Of a DNA stretch of 64,000 nucleotides, positions 39,565-46,007 are shown one piece after another. This DNA comes from Albirhodobacter sp042466415 (lineage in GTDB: Bacteria; Pseudomonadota; Alphaproteobacteria; Rhodobacterales; Rhodobacteraceae), in contig NZ_JAXHCH010000002.1 of assembly GCF_042466415.1 (NCBI RefSeq), positions 2,480,001 to 2,544,000 on the forward strand, given 5' to 3'. Below the pieces are notes generated by a model. The model was not told the origin of the DNA, made no database searches, and saw only the letters and a program-made list of their open reading frames with translations. Every line of letters begins with the position of its first letter. Position 1 is the first letter of the stretch. Made by a program: the position numbers and the translations under genes.

Positions 39565-39691
39565 AGCGACCTCGTGTCGCCAACCCGTAGCGGGGGCTTG
39601 CACAACTTGCCTTCAGCCCGTTGCACGGGTCTAGTCACCGGATCAATCCAGCAGGGGCGAGAGGCTCCGCAGAGCATGAAAGGGGAAGCGC

Positions 39692-40537
39692 ATGAAGCTG
39701 CTACGTCACGGAGAAATAGGTCGAGAGAAGCCGGGAATGATCGGGGACGACGGCGTCATGCGCGACCTCACAGGCATCGTCCCAGATATTGGCGGGGAGG
39801 TTTTGTCTGAGGCTGGTCTTGAGAAGTTGCGGGCGATCAATCCGTCGCACTTGCCCGTTGTTCCCGCGTCGACGCGGCTCGGGCCTTGTGTTGCGGGCAC
39901 CGGCAAGATGATTTGTATCGGCCTCAACTACGCGGATCATGCCGCCGAGGCGGGAATGGCGGTCCCGCCCGAACCCGTTGTTTTCATGAAGGCGACGTCC
40001 GCGATCTGCGGGCCGAACGATCCGATCTTGCTGCCGCGTGGGTCAGAGAAAACCGACTGGGAGGTGGAACTTGCGATCATCATTGGCACGAAGGCAAAAT
40101 ACGTCTCGCAAGAAGATGCGATGAGCTATGTCGCAGGCTTTACCGTGGCCAATGACGTGTCCGAGCGCGCGTATCAGATTGAGGGTTCCGGCCAGTGGAC
40201 GAAGGGCAAGAGTTGCGACACCTTCGGCCCGCTCGGGCCGTGGTTGGTGACGCGCGATGAAATCGCGGACCCGCAAGCCCTTGAGCTTTGGCTAAAGGTT
40301 AACGGCGAGTATATGCAGCGCGGCTCGACACGCACGATGGTCTACGGGGCCGCCTATGTCGTGGCGTATCTCTCAAACTTCATGACGCTTCATCCGGGCG
40401 ATGTTATCTCAACGGGCACGCCGCCAGGCGTGGGGGTGGGCATGAAGCCGGCGCGCTACCTGCGCAAAGGCGACATCGTCGAGCTCGGCGTGGAGGGGTT
40501 GGGCGTGCAACGGCAAGAGGTTCAGGCGGAGGGGTAA
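39692..40537 (+). CDS. fumarylacetoacetate hydrolase family protein
   Basis: A 281-residue FAH-family enzyme. The metal ligands are visible as WEVELAIIIG (ExE pair) and VANDVSERAYQ (D), with GLNYADHAAEAG at the start of the catalytic domain and a C-terminal GDVISTGTPPGVG block. Relatives hydrolyse C-C bonds of acyl-pyruvates or related diketo acids, such as 2,4-diketo-3-deoxy-L-fuconate and acylpyruvate hydrolases. No pathway genes adjoin, so the substrate is unresolved. AGGGGA precedes the ATG. It diverges from cioAB. Confidence 0.88.
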   Translation: MKLLRHGEIGREKPGMIGDDGVMRDLTGIVPDIGGEVLSEAGLEKLRAINPSHLPVVPASTRLGPCVAGTGKMICIGLNYADHAAEAGMAVPPEPVVFMKATSAICGPNDPILLPRGSEKTDWEVELAIIIGTKAKYVSQEDAMSYVAGFTVANDVSERAYQIEGSGQWTKGKSCDTFGPLGPWLVTRDEIADPQALELWLKVNGEYMQRGSTRTMVYGAAYVVAYLSNFMTLHPGDVISTGTPPGVGVGMKPARYLRKGDIVELGVEGLGVQRQEVQAEG

Positions 40538-40736
40538 TCGCGGCGTTTTGGGGCGGGAAATGGCTATCGGTGAGGCGCTTCAACTCGTATGTCAGGCAAC
40601 GGATCAGGCTTTCGTGATCATCCTCGCGCTGGCGGATAAGGAACTTTTTGCGCCTTGAGCGAGTTTCTTTCGTGAAACGGGTCGTATCTCCGGCCTCCGC
40701 AATTGCCCGCGTCAGGGCATCCGAAAGGAGCAATCC

Positions 40737-40940
40737 ATGTTTGAACTTTCTGGCCTTGGTGGCCTTCTTCTGCTCGCGCTTGACCTCTGGGCGCTCGTCT
40801 CGATCTTTGGCTCGCGTGAGAGCACGGGCGCAAAAGTCTTGTGGTCACTCCTCGTGATCGTCCTGCCGCTGCTCGGCTTCCTGATCTGGCTTATCGCTGG
40901 TCCGGGCCGTTCGTCGGCAACACATAATCGCCGTATCTAA
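40737..40940 (+). CDS. small PLDNc-domain membrane protein
   Basis: A 67-residue protein with two hydrophobic helices (about 6-24 and 34-54) joined by a short loop, GSRESTGAKVLW. This pattern is that of the phospholipase-D nuclease N-terminal (PLDNc) domain found alone in small membrane proteins of unknown function. AAAGGAG is 6 bases before the ATG. It stands alone, with a terminator 40 bases downstream. Confidence 0.8.
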   Translation: MFELSGLGGLLLLALDLWALVSIFGSRESTGAKVLWSLLVIVLPLLGFLIWLIAGPGRSSATHNRRI

Positions 40941-40980
40941 ACGCGGTAAACTCTTTGGCCTTTAAGGGCTAATAGGTTGA

Positions 40981-41033
40981 GGGGAGGCAGAGGTGTCGCG
41001 GTTACGCGGCCCTCTGCCTCCCCTTCTTTTTTA
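40981..41033 (+). terminator. terminator after the PLDNc gene
   Basis: A 13-bp perfect stem GGGGAGGCAGAGG/CCTCTGCCTCCCC with a 17-base loop, followed by TTCTTTTTT. Confidence 0.88.
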
Positions 41034-41133
41034 TTGGTCGCGGCGTCGCAGACGCGGGGCAGAGGCGGGTCGGCGCATCGCACCTTCACCCGCTCTCGTC
41101 GCCGGTCACATCGCAAAATTCGCGCGGCCTGAA

Positions 41134-41158
41134 GGAACTATTTGCAGCGCTGCGGGTT
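41134..41158 (+). promoter_or_regulatory. possible general-stress (EcfG-type) promoter of the CsbD gene
   Basis: GGAAC (41134-41138), 16 bases, GGTT (41155-41158) against the consensus GGAAC-N16/17-CGTT, about 58 bases before the csbD-like ATG. CsbD-family genes are often stress-sigma dependent. Confidence 0.35.
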
Positions 41159-41215
41159 GGTATGATGAAGCAGCGACAAACGCGCTGCACCATTTTGACG
41201 GAAAAGGAGACTGTT

Positions 41216-41413
41216 ATGAATCTTGATCAAGTCGAAGGCAAATGGAAGCAACTCAAGGGTTCGGCCAAAATCAAATGGGGCGAGCTCACGGATGATGACC
41301 TTGATAAAGTTGAGGGCAGCGCCGAGCGCCTCGCAGGTGTTTTGCAAGAACGGTATGGCAAGACCAAGGAAGAGGCCGACGCGGAAGTTGATACCTTCTT
41401 CAAGGACGCCTGA
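41216..41413 (+). CDS. CsbD-family stress protein
   Basis: A 65-residue hydrophilic, charged protein starting MNLDQVEGKWKQLKGSAKIK, the hallmark of the CsbD family, whose members accumulate under general stress; the molecular role is unknown. AAAGGAG is 7 bases before the ATG. It is monocistronic with a terminator after it. A stress-sigma-like promoter lies upstream. Confidence 0.93.
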   Translation: MNLDQVEGKWKQLKGSAKIKWGELTDDDLDKVEGSAERLAGVLQERYGKTKEEADAEVDTFFKDA

Positions 41414-41472
41414 TCGCAGTCGCGGCACAATCGCCGCGCACTGCAATCCTACTGACATAATGCGTTGATACG

Positions 41473-41500
41473 AAGAGGCGGCCTGCGGGTCGCCTCTTTT
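41473..41500 (+). terminator. terminator after the CsbD gene
   Basis: Stem AAGAGGCG/CGCCTCTT, 10-base loop, then TT; it separates the stress gene from the arsenate operon. Confidence 0.75.
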
Positions 41501-41532
41501 GCTATGCGCACCTGCCGAGAGCTGAATCAGTC

Positions 41533-41567
41533 TTGCGACTCGTCTTTAATTCCAATATACGTGAATT
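41533..41567 (+). promoter_or_regulatory. arsenate-operon promoter overlapped by a palindrome
   Basis: TTGCGA (41533-41538), a 17-base spacer, TATACG (41556-41561). AATTC-N10-GAATT (41548-41567) covers the -10 box and ends directly before the ATG. The layout suits repression by the ArsR domain of the first gene and predicts a transcript starting at or next to the ATG. Confidence 0.5.
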
Positions 41568-42419
41568 ATGGAAGAATTAGCCGTTACCCAATTCGCGACC
41601 CTTGGCCATCCGCAACGCCTCGCGGTGTTTCGTTTGTTGATGCGTCACTATCCCGAACCGATGACCGCCGGCGACATCGCCGCGGCGATGTCGGTAAAAC
41701 CATCGACCTTGTCCGTCTATCTCGCGGCCTTGCGCCAGTCGGGCTTGATCACGCAAGAGCGTGCCGGAACATCTCTCCTGTATCGCACCAACATCAGCGG
41801 CACCGAGGCGCTCGTGAGCTACCTCGTCGAGGATTGCTGCCGCGCCCGCCCGCAGATCTGTCGATCCGCCGCTCCACAAAATGCGGCCCTTTCAGTCACT
41901 TCTTGCTCCGATGAGGAAAAGCCTATGACACGGAAGTTCAACGTCTTGTTCTTGTGCTCTGCAAACTCCGCGCGCTCGATCATGGCCGAAAGTATTTTGC
42001 GCGCGCAAGGCGAGCAGTTTAACGCATTTTCGGCGGGAACGAGGCCGTCGGTCTTGAACCCTGATGCGGTCGCGTTGCTCGAAAGCAAGGGGCATTCGAT
42101 GGCGAACCTGCGGTCCAAATCGATGGACGAGTTCCGCGCGCCGGACGCGCCGCAAATGGATTTTGTCTTCACTGTTTGCGATCAGGCCGCGAATGAGGAA
42201 TGCCCCGCATGGCCGGGTCAGCCGATCAGCGGCCATTGGGGGCAGCCTGATCCCGTTAAAGCGACGGGCACCGACGCTGAACGGGCTTTGGCGTTCCAAA
42301 CCGCCTACGGTATTTTGAAACATCGTATCGCTGCGTTCGTGGCGCTGCCCTTTGAGACCCTCGACCGGATGTCGCTGCAAACTCGTGTCGATGAAATTGC
42401 CCAAATGAGGCCAGAATGA
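41568..42419 (+). CDS. ArsR-type regulator fused to thioredoxin-type arsenate reductase
   Basis: A 283-residue fusion. Residues 1-95 form an ArsR-type winged helix (TLGHPQRLAVFRLLMRHYP, then MSVKPSTLSVYLAALRQSG as recognition helix), followed by a cysteine-bearing linker (C90, C91, C98, C113) that could bind arsenite. Residues 122-283 form a low-molecular-weight-phosphatase-type reductase with the P-loop CSANSAR (C130-R136) and further cysteines (VCDQAANEEC). The protein should both sense arsenic and reduce arsenate or release product. An internal ATG at 41925 (residue 120) has GAGGAAA 5 bases before it. The stop overlaps the GAPDH gene (ATGA). Confidence 0.9.
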   Translation: MEELAVTQFATLGHPQRLAVFRLLMRHYPEPMTAGDIAAAMSVKPSTLSVYLAALRQSGLITQERAGTSLLYRTNISGTEALVSYLVEDCCRARPQICRSAAPQNAALSVTSCSDEEKPMTRKFNVLFLCSANSARSIMAESILRAQGEQFNAFSAGTRPSVLNPDAVALLESKGHSMANLRSKSMDEFRAPDAPQMDFVFTVCDQAANEECPAWPGQPISGHWGQPDPVKATGTDAERALAFQTAYGILKHRIAAFVALPFETLDRMSLQTRVDEIAQMRPE

Positions 42420-43414
42420 CCAAATACGCACTCAACGGCCTTGGCCGCATCGGCAAACTCGCGATCCGGTCGCTGATCGAGCAGGGCGCGGAGATCGTGT
42501 TCCTCAATGACGCTGTGGGCGATGCCGAAATGCACGCGCATCTGTTGGAATTTGACACGGTGCATGGGCGTTGGAAGGCCGAATTTGGCCATGCCGACGG
42601 CGAGATCACGATCAACGGCCATAAAATGGCGATGTATAATGCCAAACGGATTGAGGATTTGCCGCTGGTTGGCATCGACGTGGTCATTGATTGCACGGGT
42701 AAATTCAAAACCGCCGAGGCGCTCGCGCCGTATTTCGCGGCGGGGGTGAAAAAGGTCGTCGTCTCCGCGCCGGTGAAGGAGGATGAGGCCGCCAATATCG
42801 TCTACGGCGTCAATCACGACATTTATGATCCTGCCAAGCAACGGATCATCACGGCGGCGTCTTGCACGACCAATTGCCTCGCGCCGGTGGTGAAGGTGAT
42901 CCATGAGGGGCTGGGGATCAAACACGGCTCGATCACCACGATCCATGATGTGACCAACACGCAAACGATGGTGGATCGCCCCGCGAAAGATCTGCGCCGT
43001 GCGCGCTCTGCCCTCAATTCCCTGATCCCGACGACGACCGGCTCGGCCACCGCGATCACCCAGATTTTCCCCGAGCTGACCGGCAAGCTGAACGGCCATG
43101 CGGTGCGGGTGCCGTTGCTGAATGCGTCGCTGACCGATTGCGTGTTTGAGGTGGCGCGGGAGACGACGGTGGAGGAGGTCAATGCGTTGCTGAAATCTGC
43201 CGCAGACGGGCCGCTTAAAGGCATCCTCGGCTATGAAACGCGGCCTTTGGTCTCGGCCGATTACACCAATGACGACCGCTCCTCGATCATTGATGCGCCC
43301 TCCACGATGGTCATCAACGGCACGCAGGTCAAACTCTACGCGTGGTATGATAATGAATGGGGCTATGCGATGCGCTTGGCGGATGTGGCGCGGATGGTGG
43401 GGGCGTCACTCTAA
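42416..43414 (+). CDS. ArsJ-associated glyceraldehyde-3-phosphate dehydrogenase
   Basis: A 332-residue GAPDH with the NAD loop NGLGRIGK, catalytic SCTTNCLAP (C150) and H177, and the usual WYDNEWGYAMR C-terminus. Sandwiched between arsRC and arsJ, it is expected to form 1-arseno-3-phosphoglycerate from glyceraldehyde-3-phosphate and arsenate, the substrate exported by ArsJ. GAGG precedes the ATG, which overlaps the fusion gene's stop. The stop overlaps the arsJ ATG (TAATG). Confidence 0.93.
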   Translation: MTKYALNGLGRIGKLAIRSLIEQGAEIVFLNDAVGDAEMHAHLLEFDTVHGRWKAEFGHADGEITINGHKMAMYNAKRIEDLPLVGIDVVIDCTGKFKTAEALAPYFAAGVKKVVVSAPVKEDEAANIVYGVNHDIYDPAKQRIITAASCTTNCLAPVVKVIHEGLGIKHGSITTIHDVTNTQTMVDRPAKDLRRARSALNSLIPTTTGSATAITQIFPELTGKLNGHAVRVPLLNASLTDCVFEVARETTVEEVNALLKSAADGPLKGILGYETRPLVSADYTNDDRSSIIDAPSTMVINGTQVKLYAWYDNEWGYAMRLADVARMVGASL

Positions 43415-44619
43415 TGGCCGCCTATTTCGCCGTCACCGCCGCCTATTGGGCGTTTATGCTGACCGATGGCGCGCTGCGGATGCTGGTGTTGCTGCATTTC
43501 CACGAGCTGGGCTATTCCCCCGTCACGCTGGCCTATCTGTTTGTGCTCTACGAGATCGCTGGGGTGGTCACCAACCTCGCGGCGGGGTGGATTGCGGCGC
43601 GGTTCGGGCTGAATTCCACGCTTTATGCGGGGCTTGCGTTGCAGATCGTGGCGCTGGTGGCCTTGGCGCAGGTGGGCGTCAGTTCGATTGCGCTGATCAT
43701 GATCGTCCAAGGGCTGTCGGGGGTGGCGAAGGATCTGGCGAAGATGTCGTCGAAATCGGCGGTCAAGGTGCTCGCGCCTGACGGAGACGGTAGCTTGTTT
43801 CGCTGGGTCGCGGTGCTGACCGGATCGAAAAACGCGGTGAAGGGGCTGGGGTTCTTGCTGGGCGCGGTGCTGCTTGGCTGGCTCGGGTTCAACGCCTCGC
43901 TTTATGCGATGGCTTTGGGGCTGGGCGTGATCTTGCTGCTGGTTGCGGTGTGGATGCCCGACGGCATGCCGCGCGGGATGAAGGGCGTCAAATTCGGCGA
44001 GGTGATCTCGCGCAACCGCAATATCAACTGGCTTTCGCTGTCGCGGGTGTTCTTGTTCGGGGCGCGCGATGTGTGGTTTGTGGTTGGTATCCCGATCTAT
44101 TTCTACGCGGTGCTCTCGGATGGCACGGCGGCGGGCAACCGCGCGGCGTTCTTCATGATCGGGACGTTTATGGCGGTCTGGACGATCCTTTACGGCGCCG
44201 TGCAGGCCTATGCGCCAAAGATTCTGCGGCGTGAAAACCATGTGCGGGCGGCGGCGCGCTGGGCGGGGTTTTTGGTGATCATCCCCGCCGTGCTGGCGAT
44301 TGCCGCCACGCAAGATCCGGCGCCTTGGCTCACGGTGACGCTGATTGCGGGGCTGATGGTGTTCGGCGCGCTGTTTGCGGTGAATTCCGCGCTTCATTCC
44401 TATCTGATCCTCGCCTTTGCGGGGGCGGGGCGGGTCACGATGGATGTCGGGTTTTACTACATGGCCAACGCGGCGGGGCGGCTCTTGGGGACGCTCGCCT
44501 CGGGGCTTAGTTATCAGATCGGCGGCCTCCCCGCCTGCCTTGGGACGGCCGCCGTGTTCCTCGCGATCAGTGCGTTGACCGCGACCAAGCTTACGGAATC
44601 TGCTCGATCAACTGTTTGA
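43414..44619 (+). CDS. arsJ: organoarsenical efflux MFS transporter ArsJ
   Basis: A 401-residue major-facilitator permease with about 12 hydrophobic helices, starting MAAYFAVTAAYWAFMLTDGA. Its position after the GAPDH gene, and segments such as GLSGVAKDLAKMSSKSAVK, identify ArsJ, which exports 1-arseno-3-phosphoglycerate so that arsenate is lost from the cell. Start by TAATG overlap at 43414. Its last 29 bases are antisense to the end of the convergent esterase gene, with no terminator between. Confidence 0.92.
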   Translation: MAAYFAVTAAYWAFMLTDGALRMLVLLHFHELGYSPVTLAYLFVLYEIAGVVTNLAAGWIAARFGLNSTLYAGLALQIVALVALAQVGVSSIALIMIVQGLSGVAKDLAKMSSKSAVKVLAPDGDGSLFRWVAVLTGSKNAVKGLGFLLGAVLLGWLGFNASLYAMALGLGVILLLVAVWMPDGMPRGMKGVKFGEVISRNRNINWLSLSRVFLFGARDVWFVVGIPIYFYAVLSDGTAAGNRAAFFMIGTFMAVWTILYGAVQAYAPKILRRENHVRAAARWAGFLVIIPAVLAIAATQDPAPWLTVTLIAGLMVFGALFAVNSALHSYLILAFAGAGRVTMDVGFYYMANAAGRLLGTLASGLSYQIGGLPACLGTAAVFLAISALTATKLTESARSTV

Positions 44620-45283
44620 CCAGCGGGCCGATGTGCTCCACCTCCATCGCCACCCCTTCTTTGGAGGGGTGGATGCCGTCGCTTTGCATCAAGCCACGGG
44701 CCGCGCGTTCCTCGGGCGAGAAGGCCGCGAGCGGTGCGAGTTGGTTGGGGTCCATCAACACGCCATATTTTTCTGCGAGTTCGGGAAAAATCGCATCGAA
44801 CTGGACGGCCCAATCCGCCCCGTAATTGGAGGGCGCCGGCAACCCGAGCAGCAAGACAGGCAGCTTCTGCCCTGTTATCTCGGCAAGTATAGCGTCCAGA
44901 TTGGCGCGTGTTTCCTTCGGGTCTAGTCCGCGCAAAAGATCGTTGCCACCCAGTGCGACGACGACGGCCTTCGTCTCAGGTGTCAATGACCAAGCCACGC
45001 GCGACAACCCGCCCGATGTGGTGTCCCCACTCACACCCATATTCACCAATTGGGCCTCGACCCCCTCGGCATCAAGCCATGCCTGTAATTGCGGCACAAG
45101 GCCTTCATCTTCGGGCAAACCATAGCCTTGCGTCAAACTGTCGCCCAACATCACGACTTCTTGTGCCTGCGCGGGGGCAATCGCGGTGAAAACTCCGCTA
45201 ATGAGGGCCAAAACCAGCGCACCTTGCTTGAGTGCGCTGCGCGCGGCCCCATATGCTCTTGAAGACATAGCTAAACCTTCCAT
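44591..45283 (-). CDS. tesA: SGNH-hydrolase / arylesterase (TesA-like)
   Basis: A 230-residue exported GDSL hydrolase of the multifunctional TesA (thioesterase I/arylesterase) type. A Sec signal (about residues 15-40, ending PAQAQ) precedes block I GDSLTQGYG, block III GGNDLLRG and block V DGIHPSKEG (catalytic Asp-His). Two starts are possible: 45283 (GGAGAG upstream) and 45268 (GGAAGG upstream); the longer is given. It diverges from an ABC ATPase-permease pair, as tesA does from ybbA-ybbP in E. coli. Confidence 0.9.
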   Translation of the reverse strand: MEGLAMSSRAYGAARSALKQGALVLALISGVFTAIAPAQAQEVVMLGDSLTQGYGLPEDEGLVPQLQAWLDAEGVEAQLVNMGVSGDTTSGGLSRVAWSLTPETKAVVVALGGNDLLRGLDPKETRANLDAILAEITGQKLPVLLLGLPAPSNYGADWAVQFDAIFPELAEKYGVLMDPNQLAPLAAFSPEERAARGLMQSDGIHPSKEGVAMEVEHIGPLVKQLIEQIP

Positions 45284-45311
45284 TTAAACTCTCCCCAAAT
45301 CTGAGGCTTCA

Positions 45312-46007
45312 ATGACCAATCCCACCCGTGATCCTATCCTGAGCACCCGCGACTTGCGCCTGACGCTAAACGGCAACGCGGGCAAGGTGGATATTTTGCG
45401 CGGCATTACGCTCGATGTCCCGCAAGGGCGGAGTGTGGGGCTTATCGGGCCTTCGGGATCTGGCAAGTCGTCACTCCTGATGTGTCTTGGCGGGCTTGAA
45501 CGGCCCACGGGCGGGACGATCCATGCGCTGGGCGCGGACCTTGCCGCGATGGGCGAGGATGCGTTGGCGCGGTTTCGTAGGGACAATATGGGTATCGTAT
45601 TCCAATCCTTCCACCTTATTCCAACAATGACTGCGTTGGAGAACGTGGCGATGCCGCTGGAACTGGCGGGAGCGCAGGATGCATTTGCGCGCGCGCAGGC
45701 CGAGTTGGAAGGCGTCGGGCTTGGCGCGCGCTTGGGGCATTACCCATCGGAACTCTCGGGCGGGGAGCAACAACGCGTCGCTCTGGCGCGCGCGGTTGCG
45801 GTGCGCCCTGCGATTTTGCTGGCCGATGAACCAACCGGAAATTTGGATGCGCAAAATGGCGAGAGCATCATGGATCTGCTCTTCGGGTTACAGGAAAAAC
45901 ACGGCGCCACCCTTATCATGGTCACGCATGCGCCGGAACTCGCGGCGCGGTGCGATATGGTCGTGCGCATGGCCGATGGCCGTTTGGCGGAGGAGGTCCG
46001 CGTATGA
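45312..46007 (+). CDS. ybbA: YbbA/LolD-type ABC transporter ATPase
   Basis: A 231-residue ATPase of the lipoprotein/macrolide (MacB-LolD) class. Walker A is GPSGSGKSS, signature LSGGEQQRVALARA, Walker B ILLADEPTGNLD. It energises a FtsX-type permease rather than substrate import, probably moving or freeing a lipid-linked substrate at the membrane face. The stop overlaps the permease gene by 4 bases. YbbA is assigned from the tesA-ybbA-ybbP neighbourhood. Confidence 0.9.
   Translation: MTNPTRDPILSTRDLRLTLNGNAGKVDILRGITLDVPQGRSVGLIGPSGSGKSSLLMCLGGLERPTGGTIHALGADLAAMGEDALARFRRDNMGIVFQSFHLIPTMTALENVAMPLELAGAQDAFARAQAELEGVGLGARLGHYPSELSGGEQQRVALARAVAVRPAILLADEPTGNLDAQNGESIMDLLFGLQEKHGATLIMVTHAPELAARCDMVVRMADGRLAEEVRV

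Noticed and set aside
43411..44397. Long minus-strand open frame opposite arsJ
   Set aside because: Arg/His-rich mirror of a G+C-rich membrane-protein gene, without start signals.
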